64,000 nucleotides of DNA from Cydia pomonella (lineage: Eukaryota > Arthropoda > Insecta > Lepidoptera > Tortricidae): NCBI RefSeq assembly GCF_033807575.1, contig NC_084707.1, positions 25,879,888 through 25,943,887 of the forward strand. The letters are read 5' to 3'. Both the position numbers and the translations under genes were made by a program. Each line of letters starts with the position of its first letter. The stretch's first letter is position 1. Shown piece by piece: positions 43,051-54,673 of this stretch. The notes beneath the pieces are model-generated. The model was given only the letters and a program-made list of their open reading frames with translations, ran no database searches and had not been told where the DNA came from.

Positions 43051-44476
43051 GTGTACCTACCTATTTATTTCACAAAAGATGATTAAATATTAAACTTTGT
43101 CGTATTTCTTGAGGTAACGAAAATATAAAGTTTATAATGAATGGACACTACTTACTATGTTATGTCAATGCAAAGTATGTGCATAGTTAAATTAGACGGA
43201 TTCTTTTGACTGTTTGAGATGTTTATGTATTGACGAAATCGCCGTACGGCTAAATAAATCATGTGACATGTACTTATTATAGACACTTCAGCACATTCCC
43301 TCCATATTTATGAAGACTTGTTTTTGCCAGTTGCAACTGACGGAATAAACATCAGTTGACGCAAGAACTCGCCAATCCAACTTTGCATTGCTAAAGGATT
43401 TCAGAACAGCGCTATATTTGTATCGCAGGAAGTTTTGTTCCACTTGGGCTTACATCCTTTTAATACGAAATTGAAATAGCAGTGAATATTGTTTTGGTAT
43501 AACGAAACGTAACTACAGCAAAAGGAAGTAACTATTTGAAATATACATTTCCTGAACGTTAATGCGAATATTATATGTTTTAGGAGCATTTTCTGAATAA
43601 ATACATTCCTTCTGGCCGTTTTCCAACATTCAATTGTTTTCCAATCTGATGATCAGTGATCGGATTTCCCGGTGCAACACGGGGTGAATGACCTCAAACA
43701 TTATACTAATATGGATATACCCCGGGATTCCACAACTTATATTGTTGAATAAGTTACTGGCTATATTACATTCAGTAAATTTTAGTAACATTTTGTCGCG
43801 TAAAATAAATATTTTCGGAAAATAAGTGTATGTGCTTTGTGCATATAATAAGCGTTAGTATTTTCTTTATTTTTAGAGCTTTATTCTCTTTATATTAAAG
43901 CAAAATCAGATAACACTTCGAGAAATTTCGAACGTAAAAATAAAGCACAGGTATCATATTGTATATAACATCGAATAAAATGTTATTTAAGTATTTATAT
44001 TTATTTGTTTACTTGCTTTGCACTATAAGTGGCCAGTAACATTAAGATATCGAATGATATATCTATACAACCTATTCAAGTGTTGATAAACCGCGTTATA
44101 TATGATAATAATGACAAATAATCTGGATATCTACTAAAAATACTGTACAGGTTTATATTAAATTAAAGTAATTATTTATATATATATAAGTTATACACTC
44201 TCTGTGTTAACCTTCTTTCACTCATTCTTTCCACGTGTCCAAACCATCTCAACATACCATATAATGTGATGATATAAATGAATAATGTAATGAAATGAAA
44301 TCAATACACCTTGTATTCGGGTAATGTCGAATGTCAAAAACTGTTGGATAATTCCGAAAAATAAAAGGGACTCTTGTAATGATGGAATTTTGGTTGATTT
44401 CATCTGATTTTTTGGAATTATTCGAAAGTAAGAAATTACCCAAATACACCTTTATAATGGGTGAGTTCATAATATA
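43051..44476. other. Unassigned AT-rich DNA
   Basis: Nothing recognised. Confidence 0.45.
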
Positions 44477-44574
44477 TTTTACAGTACATATGGGGCTACT
44501 TTATAGCACTAGTGCGAGAAGTAGCATATTATGTTACTGTGTCGAACATTTAAAGGGCCATATGTACTGTAAAA
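44477..44574. mobile_element. MITE with TTTTACAGTACATATGG ends
   Basis: TTTTACAGTACATATGG and CCATATGTACTGTAAAA are perfect inverted ends about 98 bp apart. Confidence 0.65.
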
Positions 44575-44580
44575 CGTTGT

Positions 44581-44697
44581 ACGATACATGTGCGAATAGG
44601 TAATTCGCAACTCGTGTCGATTTAAAACACTCCCTTCGGTCGTGTTTTAATTTATCGCCACTCGTTTCGAATTTCCTATTTTTCGCACTTGTATCGT
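44581..44697. mobile_element. Palindromic MITE (ACGATACA ... TGTATCGT)
   Basis: Arms ACGATACATGTGCGAATAGG, CAACTCGTGTCGATTTAAAA and inverse GCCACTCGTTTCGAATTTCC, TATTTTTCGCACTTGTATCG make a nearly complete hairpin, immediately beside the 44477-44574 MITE. Confidence 0.65.
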
Positions 44698-44767
44698 AAT
44701 GTACTATGATAAAGTTAAATTAACCATTACCTACATTAGGTTTGGCGCCAACATCTAAGTAAAATAA

Positions 44768-45468
44768 CCGGCCAAGAGCATGTCGGGCCACGCTCAGTGT
44801 AGGGTTCCGTAGTTACTCTTCCGTCACAATAAGCTAAACTGGAGCTTAAAGTATAGTAAATTGTTAACCAAGGGATGAAACGGTACTTTTCACCTGAGTT
44901 AAACAAATAGGCAAATTTGCATAATCAGTACCTAATTAAAATAAGTCTTTTTACTATGAAGGGAAAACTTTTTGCGATAACTCAAAAACAGCTAAACTGA
45001 TCATATCCGCTATAGTTTTCATTTAATGTCTTTCTTAAGCTCTACTTCCACGATTTTTTTCATATTTTTTGGACCTATGGTTCAAAAGTTAGAGGGGGGG
45101 GACACATTTTTTTTTCTTTCGGAGCGAGTATCTCCGAATATATTCACTTTATCAAAAAATGTTTCTTGAAAACCCATATTAGTTTTGAAAGACCTTTCCA
45201 ACGATACCCCACACTCTAGGGTTGAAGCGAAAAAAAAAATTCACCCCCACTTTACCTGTAGGGGAGGTACCCTAAAAAAAATTAAATTTTTAGATTTTAT
45301 TAAACGATTTTCTCGGCTTTATTGATTTATATATCCATGCCAAATTTCAGCTTTCTAGCACTAACGACCACGGAGCAAAACCTCGGACAGACAGACAGAC
45401 AGACAGAGAGACGGACATGGCGAAACTATAAGGGTTCCGTTTTATGCCATTTGGCTACGGAACCCTAA
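44768..45468 (+). mobile_element. GGTTCCGTA-family repeat, near full length
   Basis: Begins CGGCCAAGAGCATGTCGGGC, then AGGGTTCCGTAGTTAC, ends in the (ACAG)n stretch, AGGGTTCCG and CGGAACCCTAA. It has no ORF. A shorter inverted relative is nested in the hAT-type element at 52209-52750. Confidence 0.7.
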
Positions 45469-46559
45469 TAAAAGAGGGATAACCCTCACTCACATTCACA
45501 AAAAAAAAAGTAAAAATCACGCAAAAGATAAAGAGAAAGAACAATTACCCAATTGGTGTAGGCTAAAGAGTAATGAAAGAAAAAATAATTAATGGAAGTA
45601 AAAATCGATACGCTTATGCCATTGTTTCAATTCTTGTAGGCGATGGCGCCGTCATGTCAATTAGACTGTATTACTTACTAAAAGTCAAATTTAATTCAAC
45701 AACGTTGTCGTATACAGCTTTTCTCCTATGGAAGATGAATTTTGGCGTGTGGGCGTAGCCCTTAATTATCTTTCCATCGATGCTCTGCTAGATAGATGCA
45801 TAAAAGAGCGCAATGAAGAACGAGTAATGTGTGATGCGTTTCTTCATCACGCCGTCTCTGTAGGCGTTGGAAAGCTCTTAAAAACTGTCATTAAATGAAA
45901 AGCCGTATTTCCCAGTAAAAGTCAATGGAGATAAGGCCTTTTGGTGTAAATTAGACAAGTGATAAATAGTAAGATTAAAGACCGGATAAAGTCAGCGGGA
46001 GATTTTTCTTTGCAAAATAGAAGTAGGTGTAACAATGGTGCAATGATTGACGTCATGGGTCTTATTTTAATTTGCAGGATTTGCGTCAGCGGCGTATATT
46101 TTGTTTTATTACTTTTTTTGGTTGTGTTGTTGACGCAAGTAATGTGCAGATTAGGTACTTATCTAACTTAATAAATGATAACCATCTGAATATTCTAAAC
46201 TAAACTATAATAACATAATTTGGTGATGAATAATTGAAGAAAGATTAGAAAGAATAGTTTGGAGTGATTAACATCAATCAAGTTAAAATACTGAATCCGG
46301 AAGTACTCATTCAAATAAACCACAAATAAGTACTTATCACTCAACAAGAAAGACAAGTCTAAACGACATCATAAAACTGCCAAGCCAATTTTTCTTAAAC
46401 TTTTTCCTAATCATCACACGATACGGAATAAAATAATTCCTTTTTACACCTTGTATATCCACCATACTCGAATACTTTCCCAATAGGGATACGAGTGTAT
46501 CTCGATGACTGCACCTCCATATTCTCCTACAATAGTATCATGAAATGAGTATGGGAAGC
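45469..46559. other. Unassigned DNA
   Basis: Nothing recognised; the frames at 45573-45758 and 45959-46171 have no protein-like features. Confidence 0.4.
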
Positions 46560-46945
46560 TTACTTCGAAATGAGGGAACAGCAACGACTTACAACTATTT
46601 ACATACGAGCGAAATGAAGATGCTTAGATGGGCAGGTGGAGTGACCCGTCCGCAAGGAACACGTGAGAGGGTCATTTAAAGTATCTCCAATAGCTGAACA
46701 ATTAAAGAAAATCCGACTACGCTGGTACGGATACATTTCCAGGCGAGAACACGACTATGTAGTCAAAAAGGTCCTGAACATACCAAACCGATCCAGAGGA
46801 CGAGGTAGACCCCCCGCTATTTGGTGTACCAAAGGACAAAAGGAGATGAACGAGGACAGCCTAACTACGCAAACGACCCAGAACAGACCTCTTTGGTGCA
46901 TATGTACAAGGAGACCCGACCCCAGGTGGGAAGAGGGTTGGCCAT
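46560..46945 (+). pseudogene. RT-element C-terminal remnant, frameshifted
   Basis: Two frames join a familiar C-terminal pattern of RTE-type proteins. MKMLRWAGGVTRPQGT starts at 46614; then, after a frameshift near 46660, come VSPIAEQLKKIRLRWYGYI, VVKKVLNIPNRSRGRGRPP and CTRRPDPRWEEG. Catalytic RT motifs are absent. It is an old truncated copy. Confidence 0.7.
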
Positions 46946-48404
46946 AGAAGACTTCGTAATGAGGTATAGTCTAACGATCGACCTACTGCGCCTTCATTTT
47001 CGGCACATGTCCTGTCATTATTTTCTCGCGGAAACTTATAAAATCATCATCATTGTGTGTCAAATAACTCATTAAATCACTATCTAAGCATCACCTATCT
47101 GAAACCAAGCAAAACCACTCAAACTAAAAAACGCAATAAGGAACTGTTTACACACCACACAATAGGATTCCCATTAATTACGAGATACATCAAATCGGCG
47201 TGTACGCATTAAGATGATAGCTTATGTTTCTCAAACAAATGTGCACAAAAATCGACTTTGTTACTCAGTAACTGGGTTCAAAATGTAATGTCACGAACAC
47301 TGAGTGAGCGGCAAAGTTGATTGCTGTAAAACCGATAGCATCGCAAGGAAGATGACGGACAATGCTAACTTGATGTATTAAAATCGTAAATTACCATTTA
47401 CCTACGGAGTTTTTCCTGGAAGATAATGAATAATCTATTTGGTACTTCGCGCAAGATGTTGTTTATATAAGCCTTGTATTGTTCGCAAAGAAGGTAAGTA
47501 TTGGGATTACTATAAATACTTAGAAAATATAATTAGTAGCGCTCTTTCAAAACTTGAATAAAAATTTGACAGAAGCTATTACGCGTCTCGCTATCATCAA
47601 TATTTATTGTATTATTGTTAGGTTAGGGAAGCCTTCCTTTCATGGAGATCTGAACTATATCTTTCTCTAACTTATTTTCTTTATCTATCAATGTTACATC
47701 ATTACTGGTTCGAAGCCGCTTCGTTTTTTCCGACATAATCTTCCTTATTTCGTTCGACATTCCTTTTCTGATGAACCTATTGACATTGCGCGTTTAACTG
47801 TCTTCGTCCTTCGACATACATGTTTTAAGGCAGGACACAAATGGTGTCCTACTGTAAGCCTGTTATCATAGGTAATGCGATGACGATGATATTCGTAAAA
47901 GGGATTGGATGTGATCTGAAAATCAAGTTCAACCGAGAGAGGTCTACTCGTATTTCCAGCTCTGGACTTGTACAGACTGATAATGATGGCTACAGTTGTG
48001 AAACTATCCAAAGTCACGGTAAAGTTCTAGTTTTATACGAAACAAAGGCAGCTTTCATTATCGAAATGGAAAATTTTGAATCCCATACAAAAATATGAGA
48101 AGTTTACGAAATGTGGAATTTCGCAATTTTGAAAACATTTCGACGGCGCATCAGTAATGACGAAGGCATATAGTTCGGAAGAAGTTTTTCTTACTTTTAA
48201 GTAGATAAGATACCTCGTCACAGCAGACTAGCGCCGCACCCGTCACGGCCCGCGCGTGCGCTAACGACGTCACGTCGCTCGCGCACGATTCGGCGCCGCG
48301 CAGGTTCAAGGTCCGGCTAGATCTTTGTTACCTAATAGGGGGTAATTTGCTGTTTCTGCTCACTAATTATGTAATTTGCTAAAGAACGTTGTACTTTTTA
48401 CTTG
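46946..48404. other. Unassigned DNA with a CpG-rich patch
   Basis: No gene is recognised. The patch at 48228-48305 is dense in CG and contains GACGTCACGTC, a CRE-like word. Confidence 0.4.
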
Positions 48405-48520
48405 TTTTTATACTACGTCGGTGGCAAACAAGCATACGGCCCGCATGATGGTTAACAGTCTCCGTAGCCTATGTACGCCTGGAGCTCCCGAGGAGTTACA
48501 TGCGCTTTGTTGTCCCTAAA
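48405..48520 (-). mobile_element. Retroposon family A, 3' end
   Basis: Minus-strand copy of TGTAACTCC, GGCGTACATAGGCTACGGAG, GGGCCGTATGCTTGTTTGCC, ACCGACGTAGTATAAAAA. Confidence 0.7.
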
Positions 48521-49365
48521 CTTGTACTCGTTTTTACGTATTAAATCGAAGTGACATATACGAAGAGTGGGCACGGGTAGACATCAATATAATATTCGAG
48601 TACTTGTGAGGTGCAGTAGAGTAAATTGAATAACAGAGTAGATACTAATGTAGGAATTTACATTCTAAAGCTGAATTGGGTACACTACGAAGCCAATCCT
48701 ACCTTCAAACTTCAAACTGGGAAACAAGACGTGTGTATAAGTAATATTTTTTTCCCTCGCATGCGTCTTGCTTTTTGTGAATATCAGAGTCCCAGTAAAA
48801 TTGATTTCTTCTATCATTATTTTTTTTTTAAAGACTTAGCGAAACTGATAATACTATTATTTTACTATGAATCATGATTTCATTGTTATCATGTCAATAT
48901 TATTAATTATTTATTATTCTTATTATATTTGAATTTGATTTGATTTTAATGTACTTACTAACCCCTAGCTATAACGATGGTACTAACAATGTTTTATGGA
49001 ATTTTTATAGTTCTGAAATAAAAATATTTTTTTTTTTTTTTTTTATTATTTATTCCGTGGCGAGACTTTTCTAGGTATAGAAAAAAAAAAACAAATTATA
49101 GAAAAAAAAGTATAACGTTTAGTGTTTTATGTTGTGTAGACAAATTAATGATTCCTGAAATTATGCCGACAGAGTTTGCTCAAAAAGTATATTATTTTAC
49201 CTTAGTCCTACGATGAGTATTGCCCAATTCTTGGCTTTAGATACCTATTATGGATGTATACCACATAATCGTAATTCGTAATACCTACATCATAAATACT
49301 CAGTCCAGTACTTACTCTAGCAGTCTTAATCAGACCTGATTGATACTGTTAGAGTACCTACTGAC
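48521..49365. other. Unassigned AT-rich DNA
   Basis: Nothing recognised; long T run near 49027-49044. Confidence 0.4.
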
Positions 49366-49635
49366 GGCCCTATTCGAAGAATGAGATACGATAACGATAA
49401 GTTCTAGTTTAGATAAGTTCTCATTTAGATATCGTTTGTATGTCGTATAATTGACAGAAACAGCTCGGTTCGGGCAACCAATGTCACTTTGACGTAAGAA
49501 ATATCGTAGATAGATCATAATGGGATCACAGCGAAATCGAAATAAACGTCAATTTTGACATGCCGTTTATTTATCGATATTTTAAAGATCTTTCCAAGAG
49601 CTTAAACGCGTCTTAATCATTCTTCGAATCGGGCC
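49366..49635 (+). mobile_element. MITE, GGCCCGATTCGAAGAATGA ends, copy 1
   Basis: About 270 bp with short inverted ends GGCCCTATTCGAAGAATGA and TCATTCTTCGAATCGGGCC. The interior matches 55959-56232 in the opposite orientation, including ACGTCAAAGTGACATTG and TCGAAATAAACGTCAATTTT. No coding capacity. Confidence 0.75.
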
Positions 49636-50404
49636 ATGAGTCACTTAAAGTAAGTACTATGAGTAGAACTTTTCTAGCACACTTTGTAATGGTATAGTGA
49701 CCTAGCTAACCCAAAATTGAACGGCATTTCTTTGAAACTGATCAAAATTCAGACCACCCAAGCCACAAGTCATATCGCAGAAGTACCCAGTCACATATAC
49801 GGGACCCATTGTACCGCTACTCGTAGCCCAATCACAGACATATTCACTTTTATAATAACTCGAGTGTATTAACCTATCATTGTCACGGTAAATGACAATT
49901 CAGAAACCTTATTTCAAGGGTAGGTCCAAAATGGTAATTTAAGATCGTTGTTGTGCCATAAGGAGGATAGGACCGCTTCTCCATACAAACGAAGTCCCCG
50001 TTTTCATCTCTGGATATTAACATCATGGCCAATATGTTAACACAATTTATTGATTCTATTGATTTGATTCTATTATATTTTATTATTATTATAAGAGTTA
50101 GGGCCACCCCTTCTAGCGGTATGGAAAATGGCGTCGCCGCGCAGTTGCGCCAACGTTGCGTCAAGCAGCAGCCATAGAGTTGACTAGACGCCGACGCTCA
50201 AAAGACGCTAGTGTGTAATGGCCCTTAGGAGCAAAAAACAAAATTCGTACACATTTGTAAAGCTCTGTTTGTAAAAATAATTAAAACTCTGCATAATATA
50301 CATCAAACGTAGAAAATATCCAGTGAGTAAAACGTGGACTACGTTTGTATGGAAAAGCGATCACGTGACGTCGTCCCCTTTCATTTTAAACACCCTTATT
50401 AGAC
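49636..50404. other. Unassigned DNA
   Basis: Nothing recognised. Confidence 0.4.
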
Positions 50405-50658
50405 TAATACTTCAGAAACTACCGTATAATAGAGTTGTTGCAGGCCAATTCGAACGTACACTGACATCAGAATGATTATTTGAATCATGATATTTAGTTA
50501 TCGTGCATTTTGCTCGCATTTGTCCATGTCTACCTGTATTGGCGCGGGCGAGACGCATGATAACTAAATAACAAGATTCAAATGTCTTTCTCATGTCAGT
50601 GTACATTCGAATTGGGCTGTAATACTTCAGTAACTACCGTATAATAGTAGTTGTTCGC
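50405..50658. mobile_element. Palindromic MITE flanked by ~37-bp direct repeats
   Basis: The MITE (50442-50618) has arms AGGCCAATTCGAACGTACAC, TGACATCAGAATGATTATTT and inverse GTCTTTCTCATGTCAGTGTA, CATTCGAATTGGGCT. It is flanked by near-identical direct repeats, 50405-50441 (TAATACTTCAGAAACTACCG...) and 50620-50658 (TAATACTTCAGTAACTACCG...). Such a flank is far longer than a normal target-site duplication. Confidence 0.7.
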
Positions 50659-50962
50659 TAAGTATAGTTCGCCGCAATAATCCAGGAGTTTAGGCCGAGC
50701 GTAATTACTGCGTCCGCCCGGACGTCCCGGTATAATTTTAACTTGCTGATTGACTCCCGATTCCGGAATTTGCTGCCGCTGCGATACAATTACATGATTT
50801 GGAACATTCCAAGTTATGCTTCAAATTTCTGAGTCAAATCTATTGTTTTTTTAAAGAATTGATTGCTAGGATCCTGTCTTTATTTACCAATCAACATCTT
50901 AGATGGAAGGGCTCGTGAGACCCTAGGAGACTAATAAATTTTTATATTAGCCTATTTTTGTG

Positions 50963-51073
50963 TCAGGGGAAAGGCTTCATTACTCGGTCCTGCCGCGTGT
51001 TGTTTTCTCTTTTCTGCCGTGCCCTGCAGAATGCGTCTAAGTCGTCCCGCCATCTCCTTGGTCTGCCTTTACC
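50963..51073 (-). pseudogene. RT-element C-terminal remnant
   Basis: The minus strand encodes GKGRPRRWRDDLDAFCRA followed by RQKRENNTRQ and a stop at 50965-50963. G-R-P-x-x-R-W-x-D-D is a recurrent C-terminal motif of RTE/Jockey-type LINE proteins. Only 37 codons remain. Confidence 0.6.
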
Positions 51074-51210
51074 CCGGTGGCCATCTTTGGTGTCCCGTGG
51101 TCAATATTGTACATTTTCTTTAGTTTTATGGAAAAGCGGAAATTTCTTGTATGTAACTTGTACATTTAAAGTTTTTCTTCTTGTTTGTTGTGAAAAAATA
51201 ATTATTTTAT

Positions 51211-51532
51211 TAGGGTTCCGTACCCAAACGGTCAAATGGGACCCTATTACTGAGACTCCACTGCCCGTCCGTCCGTCTGTCACCAGGCTGTATCTCATGA
51301 ACTGTGATAGCCAGTTGAAATTTCTACAGATTATGTTATTTCTGTTGCCGCTATAACAGCAAATACTAAAAACAGAATAAAATAAATATTTCTTTCCAAT
51401 CTCGAGGTTCTCATCCAATCACCGAAGTTAAGCAACGTCGGGCGGGGTCAGTACTTGGATGGGTGACCGTTTTTATAGATAATGGTACGGAACCCTTCCT
51501 GTGCTAGTCCGACTCGCACTTGGCCGATTTTT
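51211..51532 (+). mobile_element. GGTTCCGTA-family repeat containing a 5S rRNA-derived segment
   Basis: Left part: TAGGGTTCCGTACCC, GACCCTATTACTGAGACTCC, CCGTCCGTCCGTCTGTC. Right part: the 5S-like segment, then GGTACGGAACCCTTCC, GTCCGACTCGCACTTGGCCG. The join of 5S and family-end sequence looks like a 5S-derived SINE built on the repeat's tail. Confidence 0.6.
51406..51469 (+). rRNA. 5S rRNA-derived fragment (not a functional gene)
   Basis: GGTTCTCATCCAATCACCGA, AGTTAAGCAACGTCGGGC, GGGTCAGTACTTGGATGGGT and GACCG follow insect 5S rRNA in order, covering the internal control region (A box, intermediate element, C box). The first ~30 and last ~30 bases of 5S are missing, and it runs straight into repeat sequence. 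Confidence 0.8.
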
Positions 51533-52029
51533 TATCATACAAAAGAAAGCGGTTCATCACTCAACTGGAAATAGATAATAGCGATGACCACAGTAAGATA
51601 TGTACATACTTTATTCTATACAACACCGTACTATGTCCTTCATCATTGCCGTCATCGATTTACAACACCATTACAGCACCGCGCGGCGTTTGCGCAGATC
51701 CGGTGGTAATTTTAACCAATCAGCTTCCAGCTCACGCGTTAATACCAGTCGTTTCCCCGGTACAAGGCTACTGTGCACTATAATATAACAGCGACAATCT
51801 TAACTGACCACCAATGAACTGTATGTCGTTGCAATAAGGCTTACGATCACCTAAATGTATATTAATATACGACAACCGATGATACCAAAAACAGACTTAT
51901 TTCAAGCAGGTAATGGAGTGCTGTGTGGTTGTTAATGTGCTATATTAAGTAGCAAATGTACTTACAGCGTGCCGCAAAAGCACTTTGCAGCTGGATGCAT
52001 AAATTGGTTGGGAGTTAAAAGTATAGCGC
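51533..52029. other. Unassigned DNA
   Basis: Nothing recognised. Confidence 0.4.
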
Positions 52030-52208
52030 ATTGTGTGCAGGGGCGGATTAAGAAGGCGCGGGGCCCTTAGCACAAAAGACCGCGGGGCCCCCTGGATTGA
52101 AAAAAAAAAAGTCGCACCTCAAGGATTCAGTGCCATCACAACATTTTTATGATATCTTATTTTTTTTGACTCGTGTTCGATTAGTTTGTAACATGTTATG
52201 CAGTGTAT

Positions 52209-52750
52209 CTTATAGTTTCGCCATGTTCGTCTGTCCGAGGGCTTGCTCTGTGATCGTTAGTGCTAGATAGCTGTAATTTGGCATGGATACATAAATCATG
52301 CATTGCGACAGAACGGTAAAATAAAAACTACAAAAAAAAAATTAGGGTACCTCCCAATCCTCCCATACAAAATGCTTTTTCTTAGATTTTTTTTTTGACC
52401 CTTCAGTGTGGCGTATGGTTGCATAAGGTATTTCAAAACGAATAACGGTCTTCAAAAACCTTTTTTGTTTTTATAAAGTTATTATTTTCGGAAATAATCG
52501 CTCCGAAAGAAAAAATGTGCCCCCCTCCCGCCAAAGCTCAATACATACTTTCAGTGAAAACTATAGCGAAAATGATCGGTTTAGTCGCTTTTGGGTTATT
52601 GCAAAAAATCTTCTCTTCTTACTAAAAAGACGTACAAAGCGCTGCAAAGGTTTACTCCCTTATGCTTATAATGTAAATGATACTAATAGCCCCCGTTTGG
52701 CCTTTTTTGACTGAATGGTAACTACGAAATTCTACACTGAGCATGCCACG
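52209..52750 (-). mobile_element. GGTTCCGTA-family repeat nested in the hAT element
   Basis: Inverted relative of 44768-45468: CTTATAGTTTCGCCATGTTC, GTAATTTGGCATGGATAC, TTAGGGTACCTCCC, and ACTACGAAATTCTACACTGA, GCATGCC at its end. A 65-codon frame here is not a gene. Confidence 0.65.
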
Positions 52751-52991
52751 ATATTTCTTTATTATAACAACAAGTTTAAGGTCTGTATTTAAACCGTAAA
52801 ACCGTTCATGAAATCTGTCGTTCAGTGTGCTCTATCTTACGTATATGACCCGCAACAGGTAGACAGTCTTTTACCTCAATCAAGTATGTACCTACTTCCA
52901 TTACAGCTACAACAACCAATAATAAATATAAAATAAAAAGAAAAATTAACGGCGCCCCTACACAAGAAATGTATTATTTGTCTTGCAGTTA

Positions 52992-53192
52992 GTGTCATAC
53001 ACGAAGACGCGCCTCGCTCCTCCTTCCAATCGCCTATAGTACCTACAAGTGCGGTGTGCAACCTTTTACTACTATAGTAGTTCTGTCTATACACATTAAT
53101 TACTAGACATAACTACTACATTGCCAAAAAGTTGCCGATTTGTACTATAAGCGATTAGGAAGAAGAGCGGGGCGCGTCTTCGTGGATGACAC
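52992..53192. mobile_element. Hairpin MITE nested in the hAT element
   Basis: GTGTCATACACGAAGACGCG, CCTCGCTCCTCCTTCCAATC and inverse AGCGATTAGGAAGAAGAGCG, CGCGTCTTCGTGGATGACAC. About 201 bp. Confidence 0.65.
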
Positions 53193-54043
53193 AAACTATA
53201 GGTATATGATGTCATTTAAAATCCGGAGTATTTTTTATTTTCGAAATATGCCGAGAGCAACTCTGCATAATTCGGGCGTCCGGCCAGCCGTAGAGGACCG
53301 CGTCCTTTGGCCTACTACGGGTTCAAAGCTGATCAGCATTAGGCATTAGCTGTAAGGTGCAATTTGTTATTTGAAATAATAAATAAATCATCCTTCCTTG
53401 CTTTTCACTAATATGTTTTTTGAACACAGTATCTTTTGTTCGTTTCCGAGCTTTGCTGTTTCCTGCAGCTTAGCCATGCACAAAAGTTTTGAGACACTCT
53501 GCACCTTCGGTTTTATGCTAAACTCTGCTCTTGGTATTTGTGTAAGCCCAAAAATTATATAAATTTGGTATCGACATAAAGAAAAATAGACAGGATAATA
53601 ACAAATAATAATAATTGATCAATATTGTTACTGACTTACGAAACAAATACATTGTAAATAAAATGTGATAGTACAGGATCCGCGGAGTGCGAGTTCTACT
53701 TGAACTTGGCCGGTTCCGCGTACCGAAATCGTATGGTCAGGGTCGGTGCGCGGGGCCCCCCTGAGCGCGGGGCCCTTAGCATATGCTTTTTCTGCTGTTC
53801 GGTTAATCCGCCACTGATTGTGTGAATTGAATATTAGTACCTGGAATTTGGTTATATTATTTACTAAATATAGAACAGGCATGCATAAGTACTGTACATT
53901 TTCTTAGATCATATAAGTATGTAAATTATTACCCAACGTGAAGATTTCAAGAAAAAATAATAAATGGTTAAAATGGGAATTTCAGTTGCGTGTCTATCAG
54001 CAGGTATATGTTTTTTAGCAAGTGAAACTAGGAAACTGGGAAG

Positions 54044-54150
54044 TGGTGTGTTGTAGACCCGCCTATTGCCTCTCTGTCACACTTGTAAATTCGTACAGAA
54101 GTGTGAAAGGGAGGCAAGGCAACACGCCGAACGTGGTTCGCGATAGGCCC
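54044..54150. mobile_element. Second copy of the 1591-1698 MITE
   Basis: Carries TTGCCTCTCTGTCACACTTG, GGAGGCAAGGCAACACG, CGAACGTGGTTCGCGATAGG, CCC; the left end is degraded. Confidence 0.6.
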
Positions 54151-54480
54151 TTAGAAACCCGATTCAGATCCATATCGTATCTAGACCTAAAATTGGACGT
54201 ACTTATCTTAAAGTTCGAATCAGGCCGTGTGTATTTGTTCTAAACATGACACAGCCCAGCAGGCACGTCAGTATCTAAACACGTAAGTGAAGATATCCGC
54301 GTCCGGGCCGACATTCCTCGGGTCGCAGGCGCGGCACAAACTACCACATCCCGAGTTCCAACCTCAATCACAGGACCATCCAGCTTTCCTGGACCATTAA
54401 CGTTCTACAATTATAATAGCTTAATGACATTTAATATGATATGAAGCTCACTCAACTTCGTGAAAGAAAAAACTGTACAT

Positions 54481-54673
54481 ACCCCTAGTGTAAATTTATT
54501 CGATAGCGAGACGTGACGTACGCGTTTGCGTTAAGTCTCATTTTGTATGGGATTTTGAGTTTCCAAAACCTTCCGCTTGGCGCGCTGTATCTAAATCCCG
54601 TACAAAATGAGACTTAACGCAAAGGCGTACGTCATCGTCACGTCACGTTATCGAATAAATTTACACTAGGGGT
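54481..54673. mobile_element. Palindromic MITE, ACCCCTAGTG termini, long copy
   Basis: ACCCCTAGTGTAAATTTATT, CGATAGCGAGACGTGACG at the left and CGTCACGTTATCGAATAAAT, TTACACTAGGGGT at the right pair almost completely over ~90 bp. Same family as 6687-6776. Confidence 0.75.

Larger units (their letters stand above)
52038..53816. mobile_element. Non-autonomous hAT-type element with 8-bp target duplication
   Basis: ATTGTGTG flanks both sides (52030-52037 and 53817-53824), the 8-bp duplication typical of hAT. The ends are CAGGGGCGGATTAA and TTAATCCGCCACTG, terminal inverted repeats differing at one base. GGGGCCCTTAGCA occurs at the left, with an inverted-order counterpart cluster GGGGCCC at the right. 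There is no transposase frame. It carries other repeats inside (52209-52750 and 52992-53192). Confidence 0.8.

Noticed and set aside
51406..51469. Functional 5S rRNA gene
   Set aside because: Both ends of the 5S sequence are missing and it is fused to repeat DNA.
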